Source: Roseovarius sp. (GTDB lineage: Bacteria; Pseudomonadota; Alphaproteobacteria; Rhodobacterales; Rhodobacteraceae). Taken from it: a stretch of 64,000 nucleotides of DNA. A model generated the notes under the pieces. The model saw nothing but the letters and a program-made list of their open reading frames with translations. It did not search any database and was not told the DNA's origin. Of this stretch, positions 25,642 to 33,361 are shown one piece after another. The stretch lies in the NCBI RefSeq assembly GCF_027019125.1, contig NZ_JALUXE010000027.1, positions 372,001-436,000 of the forward strand, written 5' to 3'. A program made the position numbers and the translations under genes. The first letter of the stretch is position 1, and the number at the start of each line of letters is the position of its first letter.

Positions 25642-26256
25642 TCAGATCAACGCGCGTTCGCGGCTGATCATCGCGGCATGGGCGCGGTTGCGGGCGTTCA
25701 GCTTTTTGCAGATCGAGCGCATGTGCATCTTGATCGTCACCTCGTTGGTGCCCATGTCGCGCGCGATTTCCTTGTTGGTCAGGCCATCGGCGGCAAGGCG
25801 CAGAACGAAGAGTTCCTTTTCCGTCAGATCATGGTCCGGCCCAGCCTTGTCGAGGCCGGGGGTGCCCGCATCCATCGGCACAAAGACCTGACCCGAGTTG
25901 ATCAGTTGCAGCACGCTGTTGAGCGATTGCAGCGGCATCGTCTTGGGGATCAGCCCCTTGCAGCCCAGTTCCAGCGCGCTGTGCAGGAAGTGCCGGTCCA
26001 CCATACCGGTAAAGAGCACGACCTTGGCAGGCGAGGCTTTCTCGATCACGCTCTTGACGCTGGCAAGGCCCACCATGCCGGGCATCTTGAGGTCGAGAAG
26101 GACAATGTCGACATCGCTATGCTCGGTCAGCAGGCTGAGGATGCCTTCGTAGGAATCGGTGGTGATCGCCACGTTTCCGGGTTGTGCGTTGAGCATGTTG
26201 CCCACCGCTTCGGCCAGAAGGTTGTGGTCGTCTGCAAGAAGAATTTTCATAGACAT
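25642..26256 (-). CDS. LuxR/NarL-family response regulator
   Basis: A 204-residue two-component response regulator. The receiver domain (residues 3-120) has the acidic pocket DD at 9-10, phospho-acceptor D55 in VLLDLKMPG and K109 in LIPKTMP. The C-terminal LuxR-type helix-turn-helix (about 140-200) contains LTEKELFVLRLAADGLTNKE and VTIKMHMRSICKKLN. The start could be ATG at 26256 or 26250. No sensor kinase is next to it. Its position after the flagellar operon suggests, but does not prove, a motility role. Confidence 0.88.
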   Translation of the reverse strand: MSMKILLADDHNLLAEAVGNMLNAQPGNVAITTDSYEGILSLLTEHSDVDIVLLDLKMPGMVGLASVKSVIEKASPAKVVLFTGMVDRHFLHSALELGCKGLIPKTMPLQSLNSVLQLINSGQVFVPMDAGTPGLDKAGPDHDLTEKELFVLRLAADGLTNKEIARDMGTNEVTIKMHMRSICKKLNARNRAHAAMISRERALI

Positions 26257-26438
26257 TGCCTGGGTTGTCCTGCGCTGTAATTCGTTCGCGGCGTGGCGAC
26301 GCGGCCCCAGCCCTGCGCATCGTAAACCAACCCCAGTTGATAGCCATTCCGGGGAAAAGTTCAATAGTTTCGGTGCGATTTGGCAGTGATCCGTCGTCAA
26401 GTGTTGCGTTTTTTGCAAGAGAGCGGGGTGGAGTCGCT

Positions 26439-26627
26439 CTACCAGCGTTCAAGTCTTCGGGCGATGGGGTGCCGCGCCGCCCCGAGGAAACAGGCGACGG
26501 CGCAGACCATCAGCAGCGCAGCCTTGGGTTGCGGAGCCTCGAGCGCGGTGCCGAGCGACCACAGGCCGACGCCGATAAAACAGAGGGTCGAGATCATTTC
26601 TCCGGTGGAGCGGGGGCGCTCGGTCAT
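26439..26627 (-). CDS. Small membrane protein of unknown function at the end of the flagellar operon
   Basis: A 62-residue protein with two hydrophobic helices (about MISTLCFIGVGLWSLGTAL and AALLMVCAVACFLGAA) and a basic C-terminus (RRLERW). Its ATG overlaps the flhB stop as ATGA, which favours it being real and co-translated. I do not recognise the family. Confidence 0.6.
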   Translation of the reverse strand: MTERPRSTGEMISTLCFIGVGLWSLGTALEAPQPKAALLMVCAVACFLGAARHPIARRLERW

Positions 26628-27778
26628 TGTTGTCTCCATCTGAGGGGGCGGCCAAATTCGTCAAGGGTGAGATCGGGCGGCAGGTCCACATCGGGCATGG
26701 GGGCGGGTTGCCCCTGTTCCAGACGCCAGACATGCGCGAGGATCACCGCCACGGCGGCAAAGAGCACATCGGGAATTTCCCGGCCAATCGCGCCGGTAAA
26801 ATAGAGCGCGCGGGCCAAGGGCGGCACTTGCAGCGTGGTCACACCGGCGCGACGGCCCCGGCGGATCACGGCATGGGCCATCGGTCCCTTGCCCATCGCA
26901 AGGATGCGCGGGGCGCTATCGCTGCCCGGTTCATAGCGCAGGGCCACGGCGAAATGCGTGGGGTTTGTGATGATGGCGGTGGCCATTGGCACGTCGGCCA
27001 GCGCCTTGCGTTCCGAGGCGCGGCGCGAGGCCTGCATCTGGCGGCGGCGCATGGCACCTTTCTGTTCGGGCGAGCCTTCGGATTCCTTGGATTCGTCCTT
27101 GATGTCCTGCCGCGACATGCGCATGGACTTGGTGTTGGAATGAATCTGCCAGGCAAGATCGAGGGCTGCGATCACCACAAGGCCGATGAGCAGCCCGCCC
27201 ATGACCCGCAACATGGCAGTGCCAAAGAGCACCATCGCATCGCCGGAGGCCAGCGCGGACGAGCTTGCGAGTGCCGGCAGCAGCGGGGCGAGCATCAGCA
27301 CCCCGGCGGCCAGGAGCAGGGTCACCTTGAGGATGGCCTTGCCCAGATCGACCAGCGCCTTCATCGACACCATCCGCCCCAGCCCGGTGAGCGGGTTCAA
27401 TTTCTCGGGTTTGAAGCCCAGTGCCTTGGGCGCGAAATTGAGGCCGCCCATCGCCGATTGCGCCATCAGCACTGCGGCCAGCAGTGGCAGGCCAAGCCCT
27501 GGACCGGCGGCGAGCATCCACATCATCATGGTATGCGTCCGCTCGATCATCATCGCGTCGAGCGATTGCACGCCGTCGATGACCAGCCCCGTCGCCCAGA
27601 GCCCCGCGAGGCCCGGCAAGGCCCATTGCCCGGCGCTGAGGATGAGCGCGCCCATGCCCAGCGTGACCAGCACGAAAACCTCGGTCGAAGTGGTGATCCG
27701 ACCCTCTTCGCGCGCCTCCTGGCGGCGTTTCTGGGTTGGCTCTTCGGTCTTTTCCTGTCCGTCGTCTGCGTCAGCCAT
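26624..27778 (-). CDS. flhB: FlhB, flagellar export switch protein
   Basis: A 384-residue inner-membrane component of the flagellar type III export gate. It controls the change from hook to filament substrates. The N-terminus EKTEEPTQKRRQEAREEG is typical. Four transmembrane helices lie between about 30 and 210. The cytoplasmic domain has the self-cleavage motif NPTH at 272-275. Start and stop overlap fliR (8 bp) and the small gene (4 bp). Confidence 0.96.
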   Translation of the reverse strand: MADADDGQEKTEEPTQKRRQEAREEGRITTSTEVFVLVTLGMGALILSAGQWALPGLAGLWATGLVIDGVQSLDAMMIERTHTMMMWMLAAGPGLGLPLLAAVLMAQSAMGGLNFAPKALGFKPEKLNPLTGLGRMVSMKALVDLGKAILKVTLLLAAGVLMLAPLLPALASSSALASGDAMVLFGTAMLRVMGGLLIGLVVIAALDLAWQIHSNTKSMRMSRQDIKDESKESEGSPEQKGAMRRRQMQASRRASERKALADVPMATAIITNPTHFAVALRYEPGSDSAPRILAMGKGPMAHAVIRRGRRAGVTTLQVPPLARALYFTGAIGREIPDVLFAAVAVILAHVWRLEQGQPAPMPDVDLPPDLTLDEFGRPLRWRQQ

Positions 27779-28592
27779 TGGGTAATCCGTTCAACATCTG
27801 CATCAGATGCTGCAAGGCCTGTGCCACCCGTTCCGACAGGGCGGGCCCAAGGCTGGTGACGGTGAGAAAAAGCAAGAGCAGCGTCGCGGTCATCGTCAGC
27901 GGAAAGCCGAAGGCAAAGAGATTGAGCGAGGGGGCAGAGCGGGTGATGACGCCGATCACAAGGTTCAGAAGCAAGAGCACCGACACCACCGGCATCATCA
28001 ATTGCGCCGCGTTGGCGAACATCATGGGGGCGGCGCTGAGGCCCGCGTCGAGCAGCACCGCGCTCGCGATGGGCGTGCCGATGGGAATGAGGCGGTAACT
28101 GTCGAGGATCAGGCGGATGGCGGCCAGATGCCCGTCTTCGGTCACGAAAATGGCCAAGAGGAAGAGCATGAAGAACTGGCCGATCACCGGCGATTGCGAC
28201 CCGCTGGTGGGATCGACCTGCGCCGCAAGGCCGAGACCGGCGGTATTGGCGATACGGTCGCCCGCCATGACGGCGGCGGCAAAGAGGATTTGCAGCACCA
28301 TGCCCGCCGAGAGGCCGATCGCCATCTCGCGAAAGGCGATGACCACGCTGGAGAGGCTGGAGAGCGCGTCGGGCTCGGGGATCGGCACCTGTCCCATCAG
28401 CGGGACCGTGAGACACACCGAAATGATGATCCGCACCGGCAGGGAGATGAAGCGCGCCGCAAAGAGCGGTGCCGACAGGACAAACGCCCCGATCCGCAGC
28501 ATCGCAAAAAGAAATTGCAGCGCCAGCCCCGTCAGCTGCGTGAGCTCAACACCGGGCAGGCCGGTCGCGGAGGGGGCCAGATCGGGCAGCAT
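27771..28592 (-). CDS. fliR: FliR, flagellar export gate membrane protein
   Basis: A 273-residue polytopic membrane protein of the export gate. It has FLFAMLRIGAFVLSAPLFAA near the N-terminus, the amphipathic QVDPTSGSQSPVIGQFFMLF stretch in mid-protein and several further helices. I chose the ATG at 28592 (MLPDLAP), one base past the fliQ stop; upstream ATGs lie inside fliQ. Confidence 0.94.
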   Translation of the reverse strand: MLPDLAPSATGLPGVELTQLTGLALQFLFAMLRIGAFVLSAPLFAARFISLPVRIIISVCLTVPLMGQVPIPEPDALSSLSSVVIAFREMAIGLSAGMVLQILFAAAVMAGDRIANTAGLGLAAQVDPTSGSQSPVIGQFFMLFLLAIFVTEDGHLAAIRLILDSYRLIPIGTPIASAVLLDAGLSAAPMMFANAAQLMMPVVSVLLLLNLVIGVITRSAPSLNLFAFGFPLTMTATLLLLFLTVTSLGPALSERVAQALQHLMQMLNGLPNG

Positions 28593-28593
28593 C

Positions 28594-28860
28594 CTAGTGC
28601 ATCGTCGCAATCGTGTCGAACACATGGGTGAAATAGTCGGTCATCGTGCTGAGCATGAAGCCCGACATCAGCGCCATGGTCACGATCACGATGGCCATTT
28701 TCGGCACGAAGCTGAGGGTCTGTTCGTTGATCGAGGTGGCGGCCTGAAGGATGCCGATCACCAGACCCACGGCGAGCGCCACCAAGAGAACCGGCCCCGC
28801 CGTCAGCAGGATGTTCCAATAGGCCATGCGCAGATGTTCGATATTGGCGTCGAAATCCAT
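28594..28860 (-). CDS. fliQ: FliQ, flagellar export gate protein
   Basis: An 88-residue protein with two transmembrane helices. It has the family features AYWNILLTAGPVLLVALAVG and GILQAATSINEQTLSFVPKM. It assembles with FliP and FliR in the export-gate core. It lies 2 bp after fliP. Confidence 0.96.
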   Translation of the reverse strand: MDFDANIEHLRMAYWNILLTAGPVLLVALAVGLVIGILQAATSINEQTLSFVPKMAIVIVTMALMSGFMLSTMTDYFTHVFDTIATMH

Positions 28861-28862
28861 GG

Positions 28863-29603
28863 TCAGAGCGCCCCCTGAAAGCTGGAGGCGAGCGAGCCCA
28901 TGGTCAGCGCCCAGCCATCCACCAGCACGAACAAAAGCAGCTTGAAGGGCAGAGACACGATCATCGGTGAGAGCATCATCATCCCCAGAGCCATCAGGAT
29001 CGAGGCGATCACCATGTCAATCACCAGAAAGGGCAGAAAGAGCAGAAAGCCGATCTGGAACGCGGTTTTCAGTTCCGAGGTGATATAGGCGGGCAAGAGC
29101 ACCCCCACCGGCACATCGGCATCGCTGGCATAGGGGGCATCGCCCGCCAGTTCGGCGAACATCAGGAGGTCGTTCTGCCGGGTATTGGCCAGCATGAAGC
29201 CCGAGAGGTGATCCCAGGCCAGCCGGATGGCCACATCCGGGGCCATCTGCCCGTCGAGATAGGGGCTGAGCGCGGTGTCGTAGATCTCGGTCAGCACCGG
29301 CTGCATGACGAAGAAGGACAGGAAGAGTGCGATTGCGATGAGCACCTGATTGGGCGGTGTCTGCATCGTGCCCATGGCTTGCCTCAGAATTGAGAGCACG
29401 ATGATGATGCGGGTAAAGGCGGTCATGCCCAGCACCAGTGAGGGCAGCACCGTGAGCGCCGTCATCAGCGCCAGAATTTGCAGCGAGAGCGAATAGGTGG
29501 TGCCGTTCTCATCCGAGAGGGTGATCGCGGGCAGCCCCTGTTGCGCCAGAACCGGCGCGGGCAGGACGAGGGCGAGGATCAGGAGCGGAAGAAGGCGGTT
29601 CAT
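28863..29603 (-). CDS. fliP: FliP, flagellar export gate protein
   Basis: A 246-residue membrane protein with a cleavable signal peptide (LLPLLILALVLPAPVLAQQ). The FliP signatures TAFTRIIIVLSILRQAMGT, TPPNQVLIAIALFLSFFVM and FLPFLVIDMVIASILMALGM are clear. It is coupled to fliO by ATGA. Confidence 0.97.
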   Translation of the reverse strand: MNRLLPLLILALVLPAPVLAQQGLPAITLSDENGTTYSLSLQILALMTALTVLPSLVLGMTAFTRIIIVLSILRQAMGTMQTPPNQVLIAIALFLSFFVMQPVLTEIYDTALSPYLDGQMAPDVAIRLAWDHLSGFMLANTRQNDLLMFAELAGDAPYASDADVPVGVLLPAYITSELKTAFQIGFLLFLPFLVIDMVIASILMALGMMMLSPMIVSLPFKLLLFVLVDGWALTMGSLASSFQGAL

Positions 29604-29872
29604 GCTGTGGTCCCCTCGGCCCGGGGCAACAGGGTGAGGGCTGTGCCGGACCGGCGCCCCGTCACCACGAGCACGGTTTGGCCTTCGGCCTTGAGCAAGA
29701 GCGCGCGGCTGTCGCCGCCCAGATTGAGGGTCTCGGTCAACTCAAGGCTGCGCCCTGCGGCCAGACGGGCACTGAGCGGCGCGCGCTTGTGGCGGATCAC
29801 GGCCCATGCCAGCACGAGCACGCCGAGAAAGCCCGCAATGGTCAGGATGCGGTCGGGGGTTAGAACGTCCAC
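29600..29872 (-). CDS. fliO: FliO-like flagellar biosynthesis protein
   Basis: A 90-residue protein with one N-terminal transmembrane helix (ILTIAGFLGVLVLAWAVI) and a small cytoplasmic domain containing LARAGRSLELTETL-like basic residues and GGDSRALLLKAEGQTVLVV, as in FliO. The start is GTG at 29872. FliO helps assemble the FliP ring. The call depends partly on position between fliN and fliP. Confidence 0.8.
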   Translation of the reverse strand: MDVLTPDRILTIAGFLGVLVLAWAVIRHKRAPLSARLAAGRSLELTETLNLGGDSRALLLKAEGQTVLVVTGRRSGTALTLLPRAEGTTA

Positions 29873-29885
29873 GGGGCAATCTCCT

Positions 29886-29922
29886 GCGACGGTTGATCAA
29901 GGTTCAGTTGATCAACCGTTGC
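29886..29922. promoter_or_regulatory. Strong hairpin in the fliN-fliO gap
   Basis: Arms of 14 bp (29886-29899 and 29909-29922) pair with a single mismatch, around TTGATCA, with a 9-nt loop. It occupies the only sizeable gap (80 bp) inside the flagellar operon. No T-tract follows on the minus strand, so RNA processing or attenuation is more likely than termination. Confidence 0.6.
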
Positions 29923-29952
29923 AGGTTTCGTGCCACGCGAAGGGGTAGGGTG

Positions 29953-30255
29953 TCAGACGGTTTCGATCCGTTGCCGGGGATCGACGATGTCGCCAAAGCG
30001 GATGCCGAATTTCTCGCCCACGACGACCACCTCGCCCTTGGCGATGGGGGTGCCGTTCACCAGAATGTCGAGCGGGTCGCCCGCCATGCGGTCCAGTTCC
30101 ACGACCGAGCCTTCGTTGAGGCGCAAGAGGTCTTGCAGGGTGATCTGGGTATTGCCCACCTCGACGGTCATGTTGACGCGGACATTGGCCAGAAGGCCCA
30201 GGTCCACGTTGCTGGTGTCGGGCTGGTCGTTCAGTGCTGTGGTGTCAGTGGTCAT
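29953..30255 (-). CDS. fliN: FliN, flagellar motor switch protein
   Basis: A 100-residue C-ring protein. It contains the SpoA-type domain: NVRVNMTVEVGNTQITLQDL, then LNEGSVVELDRMAGDPLDIL and FGIRFGDIV. The ATG at 30255 lies 16 bp after the fliM stop; upstream in-frame starts lie within fliM. It acts in torque generation and as a docking site for export cargo. Confidence 0.95.
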   Translation of the reverse strand: MTTDTTALNDQPDTSNVDLGLLANVRVNMTVEVGNTQITLQDLLRLNEGSVVELDRMAGDPLDILVNGTPIAKGEVVVVGEKFGIRFGDIVDPRQRIETV

Positions 30256-30271
30256 GGCGGGGTCCTCTGGA

Positions 30272-31249
30272 TCAGGGTTCGATACGGCGGGTGAGCGAGA
30301 GCGCGGCGCGGCCGTTCTGCGCGCCCGGCTCGGCGTCAAAGAGCGGCGTGCCCTCGACCAGCAATTGCGGGCGCAGGGTCAGATCGACCGGCACCACGCG
30401 GCCGGGGCGCAGGCCCGTGAGGGCGCTGATCGCCACATTGGGTTCGGCCAGACGCGCCGTGACATTCAGCGGCACCGCCATCACCGCCTCGCGCAGGCGG
30501 TTGCGCCAGCGCAGGTCGTCGGCCACCTGATCGGACTGCATCCGCGAGCGCAGGCGCGCCGCAATGGGTTTGAGCGCCTGAAGCGGATAGATGAGGTCCA
30601 GCGTGGCCGGGTCCGCCTCGGGCAGTTGAATGATGAAGGAGCAGCAGACGACCTTTTCCTCGCTTTCGACGAAGGTGGCGAATTGCAGGTTGTCCTCGTG
30701 CACGGGGCTGTCAAAGCTGAGCGGGATGAGATCCCGCCATGCCGCTTCCAGGGCGCGATAGATCCCGGTGGTCACGATCTCGATCACGCGGGTTTCGCTG
30801 GCGGTGAATTCGGCGCGGCCCCCTGGCAGATAGGCGATATTGCCGCCGTAATAGGCATTGGTCAGCAGGGAAACGAAACTGGGGGGCAGCATGATGAGCT
30901 GATTGCTGCGCAGCGCATCGACGCGGGCGGTGGTGAGGCTGACAAAGTTCTCCAACTCGTCGCAATAATGCGAGAAGCTTTTGACCTCGGGCGGAAAGGC
31001 GGAGATGCGTGGGTGCATCCGCAGGAACGGCAGAAACACGGGGCGCGCCAGACGGCAAAAGCGTTCGTTGACCATGCGCAACCCGTGATAGTCGCCCATG
31101 ATCGACAGGTTGTCAGAGCCAAATCTGTAGCGCTTGACGTTCTCGGTGCCGTGGCTCTGCTCTTTCTCCATGTCGAGCAGGCCGTCGACAAGGGCTGCGA
31201 CCTCGTTCGAGCTGAGTTTGTGGGTGGCGCTGGCGGGGGGGCGGGCCAT
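30272..31249 (-). CDS. fliM: FliM, flagellar motor switch protein
   Basis: A 325-residue protein of the C ring. The middle CheC-like domain covers about residues 40-225, with YRFGSDNLSIMGDYHGLRMV and a SpoA domain at the C-terminus (NVTARLAEPNVAISALTGLR). The N-terminal CheY-binding motif is not of the classic enterobacterial form. It lies 8 bp downstream of fliL. Confidence 0.9.
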   Translation of the reverse strand: MARPPASATHKLSSNEVAALVDGLLDMEKEQSHGTENVKRYRFGSDNLSIMGDYHGLRMVNERFCRLARPVFLPFLRMHPRISAFPPEVKSFSHYCDELENFVSLTTARVDALRSNQLIMLPPSFVSLLTNAYYGGNIAYLPGGRAEFTASETRVIEIVTTGIYRALEAAWRDLIPLSFDSPVHEDNLQFATFVESEEKVVCCSFIIQLPEADPATLDLIYPLQALKPIAARLRSRMQSDQVADDLRWRNRLREAVMAVPLNVTARLAEPNVAISALTGLRPGRVVPVDLTLRPQLLVEGTPLFDAEPGAQNGRAALSLTRRIEP

Positions 31250-31257
31250 GGCGGGAC

Positions 31258-31833
31258 CTATTGCAGAACAAAGGAGGGAAAGAACACGCCCTCGATGCCG
31301 CCGAAACCTTCGAGCGCTTCGAGCCGGGCGTTGATCGCGGACTTGAGCGCCTCGGCCAGGGCCTCGCGCCCGGCGGTGCCTTCGACATCCTCTTCGGCAA
31401 AGCCCGAGATCACGGCCAGCATATCCGAGCGCAGCGCCATGGCGTGGGTTTCGACATTGGCGATGACGCTCTCGTCATATTGGGTCGAGACACCGACGCC
31501 GATCTGAAGAAACCGGCGCGAACCTTTGAGGTTGGTGGTCAGCGGGTCGGGAAACTCGTGGTAGCGGGTTTCGAACACGGGCGCCTCGGGCATTTCCTTG
31601 GGGATACGCTTGGGGCCGCCCTCGCCGTCGCCCGCAGCCTCGGAGGCGGCGGTTTCCAGTTCGATGAGGCGCAGCACCTCTTGCGACGGCGACAGCGCCC
31701 CGCCGGAGAGGTAGAATCCCGCGCCGAAGCCGCCGCCGCCAAGGATGAGCGCCATCAAGAGCCAGACGAGCATCTTCTTGAGAAAGCCCCCCTTGGGGCG
31801 GGCATCGAGATTGGGGAGTGCGGCATCGGCCAT
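31258..31833 (-). CDS. fliL: FliL, flagellar basal-body-associated protein
   Basis: A 191-residue single-pass membrane protein. A short cytoplasmic N-terminus precedes a helix near residues 20-45 (MLVWLLMALILGGGGFGAGF). The periplasmic domain has TTNLKGSRRFLQIGVGVSTQ and ends FFPSFVLQ. It stabilises stators around the motor. Confidence 0.9.
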   Translation of the reverse strand: MADAALPNLDARPKGGFLKKMLVWLLMALILGGGGFGAGFYLSGGALSPSQEVLRLIELETAASEAAGDGEGGPKRIPKEMPEAPVFETRYHEFPDPLTTNLKGSRRFLQIGVGVSTQYDESVIANVETHAMALRSDMLAVISGFAEEDVEGTAGREALAEALKSAINARLEALEGFGGIEGVFFPSFVLQ

Positions 31834-31841
31834 GGGAAACC

Positions 31842-33218
31842 TCAGGCGATCAGGTCAATGGAAGAGCGCGCGGATGCGCGCGGGGGCAGTGGTTGTGCAG
31901 GCATGTCGTCAAAGGCGGTCGCATCGCCCTGCGCACCCGGTTCGGTGCCGGGATGGCCATTGCCGCGCGGGTTGGCATCGCCGCCCGTCGGGCCAAAGCC
32001 AGATGCGGTGCCCGAGCCACCGGCCGTGGTGGTGGACTGGTTGCCCATCTCAAGTCCGGCGCGGGCCATGGCCTCGGCCAGACGCGGCTGCGCCTCGGCT
32101 ATGGCACGGGCGGCCTCGGGGGTTTCGGTCACGATATGCACATGGGTCACACCGTCCTGCGTTTCGAGCCGGATGTTCAGCGGCCCAAGACGCTCGGGCG
32201 TGAGCGTGATGGTCAGCGTGTCGAGATTGGCGCTGGCCCCGTGCCGGATGTCCTGCACCATCTGTTCGGGCCATTGAGGGGCCGCGAGATCGAGGGTCTG
32301 GGGCAGGGGCGCTGTTGCCAGCGGTGCGGAGGCGCTGCTGGGAAGGGCGGGCTGCGGCGCGGCAAGGGCATTGCCCTCGGCTGTGGTTTGGGTCGGGGCC
32401 ACGGCGGTTTCGGCAGGGGCAGGCGCGGCGGTTTCGGCAGGAGCAAGCGCCGCGGAGCCAGTGCCGAGTGCAGGGAGGGCGGAGGCGCTTTCGGCTGTGG
32501 GCGCGAGGGCGGTCGGCTGTGTTGGCACGAGAGGGGCGGTGATGGGCAGGGCCGGAGCGGCGAGCCCCTGTGCCTCGGATGCCTCCGGGGCTTCGGTAAG
32601 GTCCGGTTTGTCGGCGGTCTCCGGCTCGGCCATCGGCTGTGCCACCTGCGCGGCAACGGGTGCCGCAACGGATGCGATGGCGGGCTGGATCTGTGGCGTG
32701 GTCGGGTCGGGCATGGCTGTGGTCTCGGCGCCCGGATCCGTGGCCTCGGCGGCCTCGGTGCCCGCATCGGCGACGTTGGGCGACTTGGTGCCAGCCTCTG
32801 CGGTGTGGGTGGGCGCCGTGCCGGTTTCTGCGGCTTCGGTGGCCTCGGTCCCGGTGATTTCGGGCAGGCTCTGGGCCTCGGTGAGGGTATCCAAACCGGA
32901 TGGGGAGACAGGCGCGGCAGAAGGTTGCACCGCAACGGCAGGCGGTGTGGGGGCCGGTGTTGCCGGTGCTGCGGGGACTGCGGCCGTGGTGGAGAGAAGG
33001 TCAACAGAGGCAGGAAGGGAGACAGAGACAGGGGCAGGGGTCTCGACGGGCGTTTGAGCAAGTGTTTGAGCGGGTATCTGGACCGGGGTCTGCGCCGCAT
33101 TCAACAGGGCGGAAAAGCCCTGGATCGGCACGCCAGAACCCTGGCCAAGCGTCGTCGCACCACGGGCAGGGGCCATGGCAGCGGGGGTGGGAAGGCTGGT
33201 CAATACCTGGGCGGTCAT
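31842..33218 (-). CDS. fliK: FliK-type flagellar hook-length control protein
   Basis: A 458-residue protein. The first ~330 residues are low-complexity Ala/Pro/Thr sequence, as expected for a molecular ruler. The C-terminal domain (about 335-400) has LTITLTPERLGPLNIRLETQ and VTHVHIVTETPEAARAI, matching the FliK C-terminal domain. It is the first gene of the fliK-LMNOPQR-flhB operon and has a -24/-12 promoter 33-49 bp upstream of the start codon. Confidence 0.85.
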   Translation of the reverse strand: MTAQVLTSLPTPAAMAPARGATTLGQGSGVPIQGFSALLNAAQTPVQIPAQTLAQTPVETPAPVSVSLPASVDLLSTTAAVPAAPATPAPTPPAVAVQPSAAPVSPSGLDTLTEAQSLPEITGTEATEAAETGTAPTHTAEAGTKSPNVADAGTEAAEATDPGAETTAMPDPTTPQIQPAIASVAAPVAAQVAQPMAEPETADKPDLTEAPEASEAQGLAAPALPITAPLVPTQPTALAPTAESASALPALGTGSAALAPAETAAPAPAETAVAPTQTTAEGNALAAPQPALPSSASAPLATAPLPQTLDLAAPQWPEQMVQDIRHGASANLDTLTITLTPERLGPLNIRLETQDGVTHVHIVTETPEAARAIAEAQPRLAEAMARAGLEMGNQSTTTAGGSGTASGFGPTGGDANPRGNGHPGTEPGAQGDATAFDDMPAQPLPPRASARSSIDLIA

Positions 33219-33250
33219 ACTTGGCTCCGTCTGGGGGTCAGTCCAGAGGG

Positions 33251-33267
33251 TGCAAGCATCATGCCAA
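33251..33267 (-). promoter_or_regulatory. Sigma-54 (-24/-12) promoter upstream of fliK
   Basis: The minus strand reads TTGGCATGATGCTTGCA. GG and GC are separated by exactly 10 nt, and the match to TTGGCACG N4 TTGCA has a single difference in the conserved positions. The expected start site is about 22 nt upstream of the fliK ATG, and an ACGGAG ribosome-binding site lies between. RpoN-dependent flagellar operons are established in Rhodobacter. Confidence 0.8.
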
Positions 33268-33311
33268 GCGGGCGGCGGGCAGGCGGCCCGCCGAACAGGC
33301 CCGGCACAACG

Positions 33312-33339
33312 AAAAAGGCACCCCGGAGCGGGGTGCCTT
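33312..33339 (-). terminator. Rho-independent terminator after degP
   Basis: AAGGCACCCCG (33315-33325) and CGGGGTGCCTT (33329-33339) form an 11-bp perfect stem with a GAG loop. The A-run at 33312-33316 gives the T-tract on the minus strand. It lies 22 bp after the degP stop and insulates the fliK promoter. Confidence 0.9.
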
Positions 33340-33361
33340 GGTCGCCCAGATGCGCGGGCGT

